Origin: Calidifontibacillus erzurumensis
Lineage (GTDB): Bacteria; Bacillota; Bacilli; Bacillales; Bacillaceae_J
NCBI RefSeq assembly: GCF_013303125.1
Contig: NZ_JABTTE010000004.1
Coordinates: 62,001 to 126,000, forward strand
Direction: 5' to 3'
DNA: 64,000 nt
Shown: positions 46,868 through 58,472 of the stretch, piece by piece
Layout: every line of letters starts with the position of its first letter
Numbering within the stretch: position 1 is the stretch's first letter
The notes under the pieces: model-generated
Told to the model about the DNA's origin: nothing
Databases searched by the model: none
Seen by the model: the letters and a program-made list of their open reading frames with translations, nothing else
Position numbers and translations under genes: made by a program

Positions 46868-47228
46868 CAGAATTGTGTTGTTCTTTTTCTTTTTGTAGTT
46901 GTTCTAAAATTGTTTCAATTCGATTTCCATATTCAATCGATTCATCAAACTCAAAAAATATTTCAGGCGTTTTTCTTAAACGAATTCTTTTACCGATTTC
47001 GGAACGGATAAATCCATTTGCTTTTGCCAAAGCAGTTAGTGTATTTTGTTTTGCTTCTTCATCTCCAAGGACAGTTATATAGACTTTTGCTATTTGCAAG
47101 TCCCCTGACACTTGCACATCTGTTACAGTAACAAAACCTATACGAGGATCTTTAATTTTTCGGCTAATAATATCGCTCAATTCTTTTTTCATTTGTTCTC
47201 CAACTCTTGTAGGACGAATATTGCCCAT
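46860..47228 (-). CDS. rbfA: Ribosome-binding factor A
   Basis: RbfA helps 30S maturation and cold growth by acting on the 16S 5' helix. The 122-residue KH-like protein starts [19 protein letters not shown] at ATG 47228 after GCGAGGTGA. The frame extends 11 codons upstream into the ylxP end but without a ribosome site. The stop codon lies inside a terminator stem. Last gene of the rimP-nusA-infB cluster. Confidence 0.95.
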   Translation of the reverse strand: MGNIRPTRVGEQMKKELSDIISRKIKDPRIGFVTVTDVQVSGDLQIAKVYITVLGDEEAKQNTLTALAKANGFIRSEIGKRIRLRKTPEIFFEFDESIEYGNRIETILEQLQKEKEQHNSEG

Positions 47229-47251
47229 GTCTATCACCTCGCTATTTGAAG

Positions 47252-47530
47252 TTATAACCAATCAATGGTTGTAACTGTCCTTTCAATTTCAGGAAATGAA
47301 TCAATCATTTGTAGCGCTTTTTCAAGCTCTTTTTCAGCAGCAATTTTATCAGAGGAAACAATCGCAATTGTAATTTCTGTCCGCTGCCATAAATCTTGAA
47401 AATCTGTTTCCGCCACCGATATATTGAAGCGTTGTCGTAATCTCGTAATAATTCGCTGTAAAACTGCCCTTTTTTCCTTTAGGGAGTTCGCATTATATAT
47501 GATGCACTCGCATGTTGCACAGCCAATCAT
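47252..47530 (-). CDS. ylxP: YlxP, DUF503 family protein
   Basis: 92-residue ferredoxin-fold-like protein ([26 protein letters not shown] split in the middle) found next to rbfA in most Firmicutes. Function unresolved; a role in ribosome or translation is suggested by its place only. Its ATG overlaps the infB stop by 4 bp (ATGA), so it is translationally coupled to infB. Confidence 0.88.
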   Translation of the reverse strand: MIGCATCECIIYNANSLKEKRAVLQRIITRLRQRFNISVAETDFQDLWQRTEITIAIVSSDKIAAEKELEKALQMIDSFPEIERTVTTIDWL

Positions 47531-49776
47531 TTACGTTCTACTTCTTCCATTACATATGCTTCAATAATGTCGCCTTCTTTAATATCATTATAGTTTTTAA
47601 TCGTCAATCCACATTCATAACCTTGGGCTACTTCTTTTACGTCATCTTTGAAACGTTTTAACGTATCGACTTCGCCCTCAAAAATAACAACACCATCACG
47701 AACTAAACGAATACCCGCATCCCGAGTGACTTTCCCGTCAGTTACATAGCAACCGGCAATTGTACCAACTTTGGAAACTTTGAAAATTTCCCTTACTTCT
47801 AATTGACCGATTACTTTTTCTTCATATTCAGGATCGAGCATTCCTTTCATTGCCGCTTCAATTTCCTCGATAGCTTTATAAATGATGCGGTGCAGGCGGA
47901 TATCAACCTTTTCTGCTTCCGCTGTTTTCTTTGCATTTACATCAGGACGGACATTAAATCCGATAATAATCGCATTGGAAGCAGATGCTAAAATAACATC
48001 AGATTCTGTAATCGCACCGACACCAGTGTGAATAATTTTTACTTTTACACCTTCAACATCAATCTTTTGCAATGAAGATGACAGTGCTTCGGCTGAGCCA
48101 TGAACATCCGCTTTGATGATGATATTAAGTTCTTTCATATCACCTTGTTTAATTTGTTCAAATAAATCTTCAAGGCTGACTTTGTTTCGTTCTGCACGCT
48201 GCTGTTCAAGCTGCTTTTGGGCACGCGCTTCGCCAATTTGACGTGCTTTCTTTTCATCTTCAAATACGACAAAACGGTCACCTGCACTTGGAACTTCGTG
48301 CAAGCCTGTGATTTCAACAGGTGTTGATGGAGTTGCTACTTTTACGCGGCGACCCATATCATTCACCATCGCACGAACACGACCGTACGTATTTCCGACA
48401 ACAATCGGATCGCCCACTTTCAATGTACCGTTTTGAATGAGCAATGTTGCTACAGGACCTCTTCCTTTATCAAGGTTCGCTTCGATAACTGTACCCACCG
48501 CAGGTCGATTTGGATTAGCTTTAAACTCTTCCACTTCACTTACTAATAAAATCATTTCTAGCAATTCATCGATACCTTGACCTTTTAATGCTGATAACAT
48601 AACAAAGATCGTATCTCCGCCCCAAGCTTCTGGAATAAGATTGTATTCCGTTAACTCTTGCATGACTCGATCAGGATTTGCATCTTCTTTGTCAATTTTA
48701 TTTACAGCAACAATAATTGGCACACCTGCTGCTTTAGCATGGTTAATAGCTTCAACTGTTTGAGGCATAACACCATCATCAGCAGCTACAACGAGAACAG
48801 TAATGTCAGTTACGCTGGCACCGCGGGCACGCATCGTTGTAAATGCTTCGTGACCTGGTGTGTCAAGGAACGTAATTTTCTTATCATTTATTTCAACTTG
48901 ATAAGCACCAATATGTTGTGTAATTCCTCCAGCTTCACCAGCTGCAACTTTTGCATGACGAATGGAGTCTAACAATGTTGTTTTACCGTGGTCGACGTGG
49001 CCCATAATTGTCACAACTGGCGGCCGCTCTACTAAATCCTCTGGTTTGTCTTCTCCGATGTAGTTTTCTAAATCTGTCATATCAAGTACAACTTCTTTTT
49101 GTACTTCCGCACCATATTCTGATGCAATCAATTCGATGGTATCATCATCTAAATCTTGGTTTATTGTTGCCATGACACCAAGCATCATCAACTTTTTAAT
49201 GATTTCTGACGGTTCTTTTCCTAATTTTTTCGCTAACTCTCCCACCGTCAAGCTCTCTTCATATTTTACGACCTTAACTGTTTCTTCTTTTTTAGGCGCT
49301 TGTTGCACGTTTTGTTGTTTTTGATTTTGCTTTTGTTTTTTATTTTTCGGATGTTGCTTTACAATTTTTTCGCTACTATTTTCTTTTTCTCGTTCTTGTT
49401 TTGATTTTACTTTTTTCGGACCTTTGCTTTTATTTTTTGGCTCATAAACGTAGTCATCATCAGTACCGTGTACATCTTCTTCTATTTCGTCTTGTTCACT
49501 GATTGGAAGAATAGGTCCTTTTGGTCCTCTTTTCTTTTGTTTCTTAGGATCGAACTTAGGACGCTTTCCATCTTTCTTTTGTGGATGTGTATTCGCTTGG
49601 TCTGCTTCTTGCGGTTTATTTTTTGTATACACTTTATCTAAAACTTTAATTGCGTCTTCATCTAACATGGACATATGGTTCGTTACCTCGATATTATTTT
49701 CTGTTAATTTAGAAATAATTTCTTTACTTGATTTATTATGTTGTTTTGCATATTCATAGACACGCATCTTACTCAT
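47527..49776 (-). CDS. infB: Translation initiation factor IF-2
   Basis: IF-2 brings initiator tRNA to the 30S subunit and promotes subunit joining. The 749-residue protein has an N-terminal IF2_N helix domain (1-50), a lysine- and glutamine-rich linker (about 55-165), a second IF2_N-like segment (175-225), then the G domain with GHVDHGKT at 259-266, DTPGHEAF and NKIDK, and C-terminal domains. ATG 49776 follows GGGGGTGA. Internal in-frame starts that would make shorter forms, as in B. subtilis, cannot be settled here. Confidence 0.96.
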   Translation of the reverse strand: MSKMRVYEYAKQHNKSSKEIISKLTENNIEVTNHMSMLDEDAIKVLDKVYTKNKPQEADQANTHPQKKDGKRPKFDPKKQKKRGPKGPILPISEQDEIEEDVHGTDDDYVYEPKNKSKGPKKVKSKQEREKENSSEKIVKQHPKNKKQKQNQKQQNVQQAPKKEETVKVVKYEESLTVGELAKKLGKEPSEIIKKLMMLGVMATINQDLDDDTIELIASEYGAEVQKEVVLDMTDLENYIGEDKPEDLVERPPVVTIMGHVDHGKTTLLDSIRHAKVAAGEAGGITQHIGAYQVEINDKKITFLDTPGHEAFTTMRARGASVTDITVLVVAADDGVMPQTVEAINHAKAAGVPIIVAVNKIDKEDANPDRVMQELTEYNLIPEAWGGDTIFVMLSALKGQGIDELLEMILLVSEVEEFKANPNRPAVGTVIEANLDKGRGPVATLLIQNGTLKVGDPIVVGNTYGRVRAMVNDMGRRVKVATPSTPVEITGLHEVPSAGDRFVVFEDEKKARQIGEARAQKQLEQQRAERNKVSLEDLFEQIKQGDMKELNIIIKADVHGSAEALSSSLQKIDVEGVKVKIIHTGVGAITESDVILASASNAIIIGFNVRPDVNAKKTAEAEKVDIRLHRIIYKAIEEIEAAMKGMLDPEYEEKVIGQLEVREIFKVSKVGTIAGCYVTDGKVTRDAGIRLVRDGVVIFEGEVDTLKRFKDDVKEVAQGYECGLTIKNYNDIKEGDIIEAYVMEEVERK

Positions 49777-49795
49777 ACGTTCACCCCCAAAAAAT

Positions 49796-50098
49796 TTAAT
49801 CGAGCAACTCCTCTAATTTCTTAGCAAAACCATCGTCAAGAACGGCAACAACAACGCGAGTGTCTTTGCCTATAGCCTGACCTAATGTAAAACGGTCATT
49901 CACTTTCTTCAAAGGAACTTGATAATATTGACATTTATCAGATATTTTCTTTGCTGTATTCGCCGATGCATCATTAGATAAAATTACTAATTTTGCTTTC
50001 CCTTTTCGGATTTCTCTAACGACTAATTCTTCACCTGAGATTAGTTGACCTGCCCGATTACATAGACCTAATAGCGACATCCATCTTTTATCATTCAA
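49796..50098 (-). CDS. ylxQ: YlxQ, L7Ae-family RNA-binding protein
   Basis: A 100-residue L7Ae/L30e-fold protein, related to kink-turn binders, encoded between nusA and infB. Start is TTG 50098, 10 bases after AAGGAG and only 4 bases after the ylxR stop. The resulting length of 100 matches B. subtilis. Core motif [16 protein letters not shown] and [17 protein letters not shown]. The longer frame would overlap ylxR. Confidence 0.9.
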   Translation of the reverse strand: MNDKRWMSLLGLCNRAGQLISGEELVVREIRKGKAKLVILSNDASANTAKKISDKCQYYQVPLKKVNDRFTLGQAIGKDTRVVVAVLDDGFAKKLEELLD

Positions 50099-50102
50099 AT
50101 GT

Positions 50103-50372
50103 TTATTGCTCCTTTTCAAGGAATTGGAGTATTTCATCATAAAATGATTCCGGTATTTTTACTTCTAAATGATGTTCAAGAATATTTTTCTTTTTGGCGA
50201 GAAGAATGCACTCTTTATCTTTGCTAAGATAGGCGCCTCTTCCAGATTTTTTACCTGTAGGGTCAATGGAGACTTCCCCGTCTTTTGAACGGACAATGCG
50301 GATGAGGTCGCGCTTTGGCTTCATCTCTTGACTAGCAACGCATTTACGCATTGGCACTTTCCTTTGCTTCAT
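50103..50372 (-). CDS. ylxR: YlxR (RnpM), small RNA-binding protein
   Basis: 89 residues with the family pattern [21 protein letters not shown] and [12 protein letters not shown]. The family has been linked to RNase P RNA binding and to wider gene control in Bacillus. ATG 50372 follows GAGGTGGG. The gene is followed at 4 bp by ylxQ and preceded at 12 bp by nusA, so expression is tied to the cluster. Confidence 0.92.
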   Translation of the reverse strand: MKQRKVPMRKCVASQEMKPKRDLIRIVRSKDGEVSIDPTGKKSGRGAYLSKDKECILLAKKKNILEHHLEVKIPESFYDEILQFLEKEQ

Positions 50373-50384
50373 CCGGTCCCACCT

Positions 50385-51593
50385 CTACTTTTCATCTATA
50401 TCTTCTGTTTCTTCATCGGAGAACAAACGATCTGTTTGTACATCTTCTTCTAGTTGAATTCCCAACTCTGTATCATCTTGTTCGTCTGTTTCATAATTAA
50501 TTTCCGGTGAAAATAACGGCTCTTCTTCTTCAGCAGGCTCGTCGGTTAAAATATTTAGAGCTTTTGCTTCTGATAAACTTTTTATGTCAATTTTCCAGCC
50601 TGTTAATTTAGCTGCTAGACGCGCATTTTGACCTCTTTTGCCGATTGCAAGGGACAACTGATAATCAGGAACAATTACAGTTGTAGCTTTTTCCTCTTCA
50701 TTTACAAGCACTTTTACAACTTGGGCTGGACTTAATGCATTTGCTACATATTCGACTGGATCTTTAGACCAACGAACGATATCAATTTTTTCACCTTTTA
50801 ACTCATTTACGATCGCTTGAACCCGTTGGCCTTTTGGACCGACACATGAACCAACCGGATCCACATCTGGGTTGTCTGAATGAACTGCTATTTTCGAACG
50901 GTCTCCAGCTTCTCTAGATACAGACTTAATTTCAACGGTTCCATCGTATATTTCAGGAACTTCAAGTTCAAATAGACGCTTTAATAAACCTGGATGTGTT
51001 CTTGAAAGAAAAATTTGCGGTCCTTTTGTCGTTTTTTCAACTTTTGTAATATAAACTTTTATACGGTCATGGACTTTATATGTTTCATTTGGCATTTGTT
51101 CGCTTGCAGGTAAAAGACCTTCAATTTTACCTAAGTTCACATAAATGAAGCGAGAGTCCTGCCTCTGGACAATACCGGTCATAATATCTTCTTCACGGTC
51201 AATATATTCTGAATAAATGACACCCCGTTCTGCTTCACGAACGCGCTGTGTTACCACCTGTTTCGCGGTTTGCGCTGCAATTCGTCCAAAGTCTTTCGGA
51301 GTCACTTCGATTTCAACAATATCTTCAATTTCATAATTCGGATTTATTTTTTTCGCTTCTTCATATGAAATTTCGAGACGTGGATCGAATACTTCTTCAA
51401 CCACTTCTTTTCGAGCAAACACCCGCATCGTTCCTGTTTCCGGATTGACATCCACGCGAACATTTTGTGCCGAGTTAAAATTGCGCTTATAAGCTGATAT
51501 TAACGCAGCTTCGATCGCTTCTAACAAAACTTCTTTACTAATGCCTTTTTCCTTTTCAAGCAATGTTAAGGCATCTAACAATTCACTACTCAT
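50385..51593 (-). CDS. nusA: Transcription termination/antitermination factor NusA
   Basis: NusA binds RNA polymerase and raises pausing and termination at weak hairpins. The 402-residue protein has the N-terminal RNAP-binding domain (1-130), S1 (about 135-200) and two KH domains (VGPKGQRVQAIVNEL, IGKRGQNARLAAKLTGW). The C-terminal tail of about 50 residues is strongly acidic and longer than in B. subtilis (371 in total). ATG 51593 follows AAAGGAG. It lies 35 bp after rimP. Confidence 0.96.
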   Translation of the reverse strand: MSSELLDALTLLEKEKGISKEVLLEAIEAALISAYKRNFNSAQNVRVDVNPETGTMRVFARKEVVEEVFDPRLEISYEEAKKINPNYEIEDIVEIEVTPKDFGRIAAQTAKQVVTQRVREAERGVIYSEYIDREEDIMTGIVQRQDSRFIYVNLGKIEGLLPASEQMPNETYKVHDRIKVYITKVEKTTKGPQIFLSRTHPGLLKRLFELEVPEIYDGTVEIKSVSREAGDRSKIAVHSDNPDVDPVGSCVGPKGQRVQAIVNELKGEKIDIVRWSKDPVEYVANALSPAQVVKVLVNEEEKATTVIVPDYQLSLAIGKRGQNARLAAKLTGWKIDIKSLSEAKALNILTDEPAEEEEPLFSPEINYETDEQDDTELGIQLEEDVQTDRLFSDEETEDIDEK

Positions 51594-51628
51594 TGTTTTC
51601 TCTCCTTTAATGTAATCAATCCTTAACG

Positions 51629-52102
51629 TTAGTGAAAGGTAACTGCCAGCCTAGCACTAGCAACTTTATTATATGGAATTTCATATTGCTTTTTTCTAGT
51701 TTTAACAAGGGTTTCGACAACGACAGTTTCCCCATCAAAAGAAAGAAGCCTTCCTTCAAAAACCTTCGCATCTTCAATCGGTTCATAAGTTTTTATATGA
51801 ACTTGTTTTCCAATAGCTTTTTTCATATCTTCAGGTTTTTTTAGAGGACGTTCAGCTCCAGGCGAAGAAACTTCCAAAAAATAAGGATAGGTAATAGGAT
51901 CTTTCTCATCGAGCTTTTCACTTAATTTTTCACTTACTTTTCCACAGTCTTCGATATCGATCCCTTTTTCGGAATCAATAAAAACTCTTAAGTACCAATT
52001 CTTACCTTCCTTCACAAATTCAATATCAACAAGTTCTAAATTCATTTCTGCAAGAATTGGCAATACAAGCTCCTCAGTTATTTCTGTTACTTTCTTGCTC
52101 AT
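51629..52102 (-). CDS. rimP: Ribosome maturation factor RimP
   Basis: RimP assists 30S assembly. The 157-residue protein has an N-terminal alpha-beta domain ([20 protein letters not shown]) and a C-terminal Sm-like domain ([20 protein letters not shown]), with the [10 protein letters not shown] motif between them. ATG 52102 follows AAAAGGAGG. First gene of rimP-nusA-ylxR-ylxQ-infB-ylxP-rbfA. A hairpin 56 bases upstream may attenuate the cluster. Confidence 0.95.
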   Translation of the reverse strand: MSKKVTEITEELVLPILAEMNLELVDIEFVKEGKNWYLRVFIDSEKGIDIEDCGKVSEKLSEKLDEKDPITYPYFLEVSSPGAERPLKKPEDMKKAIGKQVHIKTYEPIEDAKVFEGRLLSFDGETVVVETLVKTRKKQYEIPYNKVASARLAVTFH

Positions 52103-52157
52103 GCTTAACCTCCTTTTCGAAAGCGCGTTTCTTCTGAAGCAGTCCTTTCATTCTAAT

Positions 52158-52189
52158 CGATATAAAATTCCCTGCTTGTTAAGCAGGGA
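52158..52189 (-). promoter_or_regulatory. Attenuator-like hairpin in the rimP-nusA leader
   Basis: Minus strand: perfect 9-bp stem TCCCTGCTT/AAGCAGGGA, 3-nt loop, followed by ATTTTATAT, an interrupted T run. It lies 60 bases before rimP and downstream of the polC terminator. In B. subtilis a NusA-dependent terminator in this leader autoregulates nusA; position and weak T run fit. I could not place the promoter. Confidence 0.55.
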
Positions 52190-52219
52190 TCATTCATACA
52201 TATAGCGATCAAAGTTGCG

Positions 52220-52258
52220 TAAAACGAAAATGAAAGAGTGGGTTTTGGCCCACTCTTT
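52220..52258 (-). terminator. Terminator of polC
   Basis: Minus strand: perfect 10-bp stem AAAGAGTGGG/CCCACTCTTT followed by CATTTTCGTTTT, about 87 bases after the polC stop. Confidence 0.78.
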
Positions 52259-52344
52259 GAGAATTACCAATATTTTTCGTAACGTCAATAAAAATATACC
52301 ATACGAACAAATTTTATGCAAGACGAGAAAACGGAAGTTCCCCT

Positions 52345-55300
52345 TTAAAACAAGGATAGCTGATTTTGATCAGGCAGGTCATCTAAACAACCTTGGCTTT
52401 CTAAATATTCAAGAATTGTTTTGGAAATTTTGCTCCTTTGTTGCAAATCTTCTTTTGACAAAAATTCGCCTTCTTCTCGTGCTTTTACAATATTCAATGC
52501 AGCGTTCGTACCAAGGCCAGGAATGGAATTAAATGGCGGAATCAAACTATTACCATCAACTATGAATTCCGTAGCACTTGAACGGTATAAATCAATTTTT
52601 TGGAAAGAAAATCCACGCTCACACATTTCCAAAGCAAGTTCTAGGACAGTCAGCAAGTTTTTTTCTTTCGTAGATGCGTCCAAACCTTTTGCATTAATTT
52701 CTTCAATGCGGCGGCGGATTGCATTTTTACCTTTAATCATTGTTTCAATATCAAAGTCATCTGCACGCACCGTAAAATATGCTGCGTAAAACAATATTGG
52801 AAAATGGACTTTAAAATAGGCGATCCGAACCGCCATTAATACATAAGCGGCAGCGTGAGCTTTAGGGAACATATATTTAATTTTTTTGCATGATTCAATA
52901 TACCAATCTGGAACATTATGTTTTTTCATTTCTGCAATAAATTCGTCCGTTAATCCTTTCCCCTTACGGACGGATTCCATAATTTTAAAAGCTAATGAAG
53001 GTTCAAGGCCTTTGTAAATTAAATAAACCATAATATCATCACGGCACCCGATAACTTCACTTAATGTGCATGTGCCGGATTGAATAAGTTCATTCGCATT
53101 GTTAAGCCAAACATCTGTACCATGGGATAACCCTGAAATTTGGACAAGTTCGGAAAATGTACTTGGTTTTGTTTCTTCAAGCATCTGACGGACGAATCTT
53201 GTACCAAACTCTGGGATTCCTAAAGTACCCGTTTTACACATGATTTGTTCCTCTGTTACCCCTAACGATTCCGTTCCTGAAAATATTTTCATTACTTCTG
53301 GATCATCCGTCGGAATCGTTTTTGGATCGATTCCACTTAAATCTTGTAGCATTCGGATGACAGTCGGATCATCGTGTCCAAGAATATCAAGCTTTAACAC
53401 GTTATCATGGATGGAATGGAAATCAAAATGCGTCGTTTTCCAATCAGCATCGACATCATCAGCCGGGTACTGAATTGGTGTAAAATCATACACATCCATG
53501 TAATCTGGTATAACGATAATACCGCCAGGATGCTGTCCTGTCGTTCTTTTTACACCTGTACATCCTGCTGCAAGCCGCTCAATTTCAGCAGCGCGAAATG
53601 TCAAGTTGAAATCAGAAGCATAACCTTTAACAAAACCAAAAGCTGTTTTGTCAGCAACTGTACCGATTGTTCCAGCTCGGTAAACATAATCTTCCCCGAA
53701 CAAAACTTTTGTATAATTATGAGCTCGCGGTTGATAATCTCCAGAGAAATTCAAATCGATATCTGGAACTTTGTCACCCTTAAACCCTAAGAATGTTTCA
53801 AACGGTATGTCATGTCCGTCTTTTTTATATTCTGTTCCACATTTCGGGCAAAGCTTGTCTGGCAAATCGAAACCTGATCCGACCGATCCGTCGTCAAAAA
53901 ACTCCGAGTGCTTACAATTTGGACAAACATAATGAGGTGGCAATGGATTAACCTCTGTGATTTCCGTCATTGTTGCTACAAAAGACGATCCTACCGAACC
54001 GCGCGAACCTACGAGATAACCGTCATTAAGAGATTTCTTAACAAGTTTATGAGAAATTAAATAAATAACGGCAAATCCATGACCAATAATGCTTTTTAAC
54101 TCTTTCTCTAACCTTGCCTCGATAATTTCCGGCAAATTCTCACCATAAATTTCACGAGCACGCCTATAGCTCATTTCCCGTATCTCTTCTTCTGCTCCGT
54201 CAATTTTTGGTGTATACAATTCATCCTTTATCGGTTTCACGTCTTCAATGAGGCTAGCTATTTTTTTTGTATTTGTTACAACAACTTCTTTTGCTTTCTC
54301 TTCTCCCAGAAAAGACATGCACTCGAGCATTTCGTTTGTTGTTCGGAAATGGACGATCGGTTGTGTTTGTTTATTAAGCGGATTGCCAGATTGAGACGCA
54401 ATCAAAATTTTTCTATAAACATGGTCCTCTTCATTTAAATAATGCACATTGCCCGTTGCTACAACCGGCTTTCCTAGTTTTTCACCGAGCTTTACGATAT
54501 TCGTTAAAACATCAAGTAAAGCACGTTCATTTTGAATGATTTCTTTTTCGAGTAAATGATAGTAATTGGATGGTGGCTGGATTTCTAAATAATCATAGAA
54601 CTTTGCAATTTCCTCAGCTTCCTCTGGGGATTTTTGCATCATAGCTTCAAAAACTTCCCCTTGATCACAGCCCGAACCGACAATAATTCCTTCCCGGTGC
54701 TTAATTAATACAGACCTTGGAATTCTCGGAACGCGATAGAAATAATCTACATGAGAAAAAGAAACTAGTTTGAATAAATTTTTCAACCCGATATTATTTT
54801 GTGCTAATAAAATGCAATGGAACGGGCGAGAACGTTTATAAGCATCAGCTTGACCCAAATAATCATTAAATTCATCATGATAACGAATGCCTTTTTCTTC
54901 ACAATCTTTCAGCATTTTTATTAGTAAATAACCAGTTGCTTCGGCATCATAAATAGCACGGTGGTGCTTCGTCAGTTCAATATCAAATTTTTTACATAAT
55001 GTATTTAATCGGTGATTTTTTAATTCAGGGTATAATGTGCGCGCGAGTTCCAATGTATCAATGACAGGATTCGCTGCTTTTTCAATTCCGATTTTTTGCA
55101 ACCCTTGGTTTAAGAATCCCATGTCAAACGAAGCATTATGTGCAACTAAAATATCGTTTTCGATCCACTCATGGAACTGTTTTAAAACCACTTCTACATC
55201 TGGTGCATCTTTCAGCATATCATCGGTAATCCCTGTCAACTCGATTGTCGTTGCAGATAACGGGTGATGTGGATTTGCAAATGCTTCAAACCTGTCAATG

Positions 55301-56640
55301 ATTTCTCCATTTCTTACTTTGACAGCTGCAAGTTCAATGATCGTGTCGTAGACAGCCGATAAACCTGTCGTTTCTACGTCAAAAACGACATAAGTTTCTT
55401 CACTTAATAATCGATGTGCTGAATTATAGGCAATAGGCACACCGTCATCAACGAGATTTGCTTCCACACCATAAATAATTTTAATGTCATGTTTTTTTCC
55501 TGCCGCATACGCTTCTGGAAAGGCTTGTACAACAGCATGGTCTGTAACGGCTATAGCTTCGTGGCCCCACTTTTTCGCTTGTTTAACAAGGTCTGAAATC
55601 GATGTTACAGCATCCATTTGGCTCATTTGCGTATGAAGATGAAGCTCTACTCTTTTTTCCTCAGCTGTATCGAGCCGTTCAATTGGCTTTATTTCGTTTA
55701 TATCTTGGGCAATCATAACAAGGTCACGAACGAACGTATCGTTTTGAATTCCTCCCCGTACCTTTACCCACATTCCTTTTTTAATCATTTCCAATAATGG
55801 TATATCTTCTTTATCCCGAGAAAAGATTTTAACCATTAAAGAATCCGTATAATCTGTAATTTTCAGTGTTAATAATGAGCGTCCGCTCTTTAATTCTTTT
55901 AATTCGCTAAAAAAGACATAACCTTGGATAGTGATGCGCCGTTCTTCTTCTTGAATTTCTTTAATCGGTACAGGCTCATCTTTAATCGTATACCCAATCG
56001 TAAGTGCCTCTTGTTGTATTTTTTCTTCTTTTGCAGCTTCCTTTTTACTTGTTTCGATTGATGCAAGTGCTTCAATCATTTTTGAGCGGTCTTCATCTTC
56101 CATTTGATCTTTAAACTTTATATATTCCTCTTCCATATTTAAAATTTCAGTTTCAATTTTAAAAGAAGGAAAACCTAGTGTTTGCAACACAGCATCAAAG
56201 TTTTCTTGCTTCTTCTTAACTAAAGCTGACTCTGGCTCATTTCGAACTTGGATGAACAATTTTGATCCGTTTATCATTGGTTTTTGTTCTTTTAGCAATA
56301 ATGAAATTGCTGGAGTAATACCATTTAATTGCTCTATAATATAAGGCCAATATTCTTGAAGTGATTTACAATCAGTTGGATTTAAATAGGAAAGTGAAAA
56401 AGTGATATGCGCAATATGCTGGAATGTTTTTATTAAATGGGATTTAAATAATAAGAATACTTCAAAAGGCAAATGAGACTGTAGCCCAAATTCAAAATGC
56501 CATAATTTTTTACTACGCTCAATGGTCAATTTTTCGATCCATCCATTTTGAAAATATGAATCTATAAGATCTTTTGGCATCGAAATTTGTTCTAACAAAA
56601 GCTGAAATCTTTCTTTTCTATCCACTAACGCTTGAGACAC
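52345..56640 (-). CDS. polC: DNA polymerase III PolC (replicative, with proofreading)
   Basis: PolC is the main replicative polymerase of low-GC Gram-positives. The 1431-residue protein (about 1437 in B. subtilis) shows, in order: an N-terminal domain, an OB fold (about 235-330), a PHP domain ([13 protein letters not shown] near 333), an inserted DEDD exonuclease (FDVETTGL near 420), and the polymerase with [17 protein letters not shown], a zinc-type cysteine cluster ([16 protein letters not shown]) and the [12 protein letters not shown] metal motif. It starts at GTG 56640 after GGGGGAG. It follows proS with a possible terminator between. Confidence 0.97.
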   Translation of the reverse strand: MSQALVDRKERFQLLLEQISMPKDLIDSYFQNGWIEKLTIERSKKLWHFEFGLQSHLPFEVFLLFKSHLIKTFQHIAHITFSLSYLNPTDCKSLQEYWPYIIEQLNGITPAISLLLKEQKPMINGSKLFIQVRNEPESALVKKKQENFDAVLQTLGFPSFKIETEILNMEEEYIKFKDQMEDEDRSKMIEALASIETSKKEAAKEEKIQQEALTIGYTIKDEPVPIKEIQEEERRITIQGYVFFSELKELKSGRSLLTLKITDYTDSLMVKIFSRDKEDIPLLEMIKKGMWVKVRGGIQNDTFVRDLVMIAQDINEIKPIERLDTAEEKRVELHLHTQMSQMDAVTSISDLVKQAKKWGHEAIAVTDHAVVQAFPEAYAAGKKHDIKIIYGVEANLVDDGVPIAYNSAHRLLSEETYVVFDVETTGLSAVYDTIIELAAVKVRNGEIIDRFEAFANPHHPLSATTIELTGITDDMLKDAPDVEVVLKQFHEWIENDILVAHNASFDMGFLNQGLQKIGIEKAANPVIDTLELARTLYPELKNHRLNTLCKKFDIELTKHHRAIYDAEATGYLLIKMLKDCEEKGIRYHDEFNDYLGQADAYKRSRPFHCILLAQNNIGLKNLFKLVSFSHVDYFYRVPRIPRSVLIKHREGIIVGSGCDQGEVFEAMMQKSPEEAEEIAKFYDYLEIQPPSNYYHLLEKEIIQNERALLDVLTNIVKLGEKLGKPVVATGNVHYLNEEDHVYRKILIASQSGNPLNKQTQPIVHFRTTNEMLECMSFLGEEKAKEVVVTNTKKIASLIEDVKPIKDELYTPKIDGAEEEIREMSYRRAREIYGENLPEIIEARLEKELKSIIGHGFAVIYLISHKLVKKSLNDGYLVGSRGSVGSSFVATMTEITEVNPLPPHYVCPNCKHSEFFDDGSVGSGFDLPDKLCPKCGTEYKKDGHDIPFETFLGFKGDKVPDIDLNFSGDYQPRAHNYTKVLFGEDYVYRAGTIGTVADKTAFGFVKGYASDFNLTFRAAEIERLAAGCTGVKRTTGQHPGGIIVIPDYMDVYDFTPIQYPADDVDADWKTTHFDFHSIHDNVLKLDILGHDDPTVIRMLQDLSGIDPKTIPTDDPEVMKIFSGTESLGVTEEQIMCKTGTLGIPEFGTRFVRQMLEETKPSTFSELVQISGLSHGTDVWLNNANELIQSGTCTLSEVIGCRDDIMVYLIYKGLEPSLAFKIMESVRKGKGLTDEFIAEMKKHNVPDWYIESCKKIKYMFPKAHAAAYVLMAVRIAYFKVHFPILFYAAYFTVRADDFDIETMIKGKNAIRRRIEEINAKGLDASTKEKNLLTVLELALEMCERGFSFQKIDLYRSSATEFIVDGNSLIPPFNSIPGLGTNAALNIVKAREEGEFLSKEDLQQRSKISKTILEYLESQGCLDDLPDQNQLSLF

Positions 56641-56654
56641 TATCTCTCCCCCTT

Positions 56655-56697
56655 ATGAAACAAAGGAAGGTACCCCAAGGTGGACTAGAGGTACCTT
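56655..56697 (-). terminator. Probable terminator after proS
   Basis: Minus strand: stem AAGGTACCTC/GGGGTACCTT (10 bp, one G-T) with 11-nt loop, followed by CCTTTGTTTC. The T run is poor, so readthrough into polC is likely. Confidence 0.5.
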
Positions 56698-56721
56698 TCA
56701 GTTTGGATCGAAACCATTCTA

Positions 56722-58431
56722 CTAATAGGCTTTTAGAATTTCTTTAACTTTAATAACTAAATCATTAACTGGAACTTCAAATGTTTCCCCAGACTTGCGC
56801 AATTTGATTTCAACGATACCTTCTTCAGCTTTTTTACCAACTGTTATACGAATTGGGAAGCCAAGCAAGTCTGCATCAGCAAATTTAACACCCGGACGCT
56901 CCATGCGGTCATCGTATAAAACTGACAGCGATTCATTCGTTAACCGTTCATAAATTTGGTCAGCTAATATTTTTTGAGCATCCGTTTTGATATTAATTGG
57001 TATGAGGTGAACATCGAATGGTGTAACAGATGCTGGCCAAATGATACCATGCTCGTCGTGATGCTGTTCAACGATTGCAGCAACCGTTCTGGAAACACCA
57101 ATTCCATAGCACCCCATGATCATTGGCTGAGTTTTGCCATTTTCATCAAGGTATGTTGCTTTCATCGATTCGCTATAGAATGTACCAAGCTTAAATACAT
57201 GACCGACTTCAATACCTTTTGCAAATCGAATCGTACCTTGTCCATCCGGTGATGGGTCACCTTCTTGAATAAAACGTAAGTCTGCATATTGGCTCACTTG
57301 AAAATCTCTTTCTGGATTTACGCCAATATAGTGGAAGTTAGTTTCATTGGCGCCGCATACACCATTTACAACATATTGTACAGCAACATCTGCAATAATT
57401 TCTATATCATTTCTAATTCCAATTGGACCAATTGAACCAATCTCTGCTTTAAAAAGCTCTGATGTTTCTTCTGGTGTTGCCAATTCAACTTTTTTCGCTT
57501 CTAATAAATTTTTTACTTTTACATCATTAACTTCGTGATCGCCACGAACAACTACTAATACATACTTTTCATCATCAACTTTAAATAATAGCGATTTTAA
57601 ACATTTTTCTTTCGGAACATTTAAAAACTGTGATACCTCAGCAATCGTTTTTTGATCGATAGTTTCAACTTTTTCAAGAGGAGCTAATTCTTCCTCAGGC
57701 TTTTCATAATTTACAACTACTGGAGCCATTTCAATATTGGCGGCAAAATCGGAACTATCGGAAAAAGCAATCGTATCTTCGCCTACATCAGAGAGAACCA
57801 TAAATTCATGAGTATCTTTACCGCCCATCGCACCTGAATCAGCGATAACTGCTCTATAATTCAATCCACACCTTCTGAAAATGTTAGAATAGGCAGTTAC
57901 CATGTCTTGGTATACTTCATCTAAACTTTCTTTCGTTGTATGAAAGGAATATGCATCCTTCATAATAAATTCGCGTCCCCTAAGCAAGCCAAAACGCGGA
58001 CGTGCTTCGTCACGGAATTTTGTTTGGATTTGATAAAGAATAAGTGGAAGTTTTTTATATGAGTTAATTTCGTCACGTACTAAAGAAGTAACAACTTCTT
58101 CATGCGTTGGACCAAGTGCAAAATCACGTGCATGTCGGTCTTTAATTCTCATCAATTCAGGTCCAAAGTTAAACCAACGTTTCGTTTCATACCATAATTC
58201 AGCAGGCTGCAATGTAGGCATTAATAACTCTGCACCGCCAATTGCATCCATTTCTTCACGTATAATTTGCTCAACTTTTTGTAGAACGCGTTTTGCAAGG
58301 GGCAAATAGCTATAAATACCTGCTGCATTTTGCCGCATATAACCTGCTCTTAACAATAATTGATGGCTTTTAATTTCCGCATCTGCTGGAACATCTCTTA
58401 ATGTAGGGATAAACATTTTACTTTGCTTCAT
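56722..58431 (-). CDS. proS: Prolyl-tRNA synthetase
   Basis: Charges tRNA-Pro. The 569-residue protein is the bacterial type: class II motif 2 ([21 protein letters not shown] split around residue 135-155), an inserted editing (INS) domain at about 230-390, motif 3 (GCYGIGVSR near 441) and a C-terminal anticodon-binding domain. ATG 58431 follows AGAGGTG. It lies 41 bp after rseP, so it is co-transcribed with the lipid genes upstream. No T-box leader is present. Confidence 0.97.
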   Translation of the reverse strand: MKQSKMFIPTLRDVPADAEIKSHQLLLRAGYMRQNAAGIYSYLPLAKRVLQKVEQIIREEMDAIGGAELLMPTLQPAELWYETKRWFNFGPELMRIKDRHARDFALGPTHEEVVTSLVRDEINSYKKLPLILYQIQTKFRDEARPRFGLLRGREFIMKDAYSFHTTKESLDEVYQDMVTAYSNIFRRCGLNYRAVIADSGAMGGKDTHEFMVLSDVGEDTIAFSDSSDFAANIEMAPVVVNYEKPEEELAPLEKVETIDQKTIAEVSQFLNVPKEKCLKSLLFKVDDEKYVLVVVRGDHEVNDVKVKNLLEAKKVELATPEETSELFKAEIGSIGPIGIRNDIEIIADVAVQYVVNGVCGANETNFHYIGVNPERDFQVSQYADLRFIQEGDPSPDGQGTIRFAKGIEVGHVFKLGTFYSESMKATYLDENGKTQPMIMGCYGIGVSRTVAAIVEQHHDEHGIIWPASVTPFDVHLIPINIKTDAQKILADQIYERLTNESLSVLYDDRMERPGVKFADADLLGFPIRITVGKKAEEGIVEIKLRKSGETFEVPVNDLVIKVKEILKAY

Positions 58432-58472
58432 ATTCGCACCTCTTATTTTACAACGATTGTAATAAAGATTGA

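Noticed and set aside
56655-56697. T-box-like reading of the hairpin between proS and polC
   Set aside because: It lies downstream of proS, not upstream, lacks the T-box core and specifier stem, and is better read as a simple terminator.
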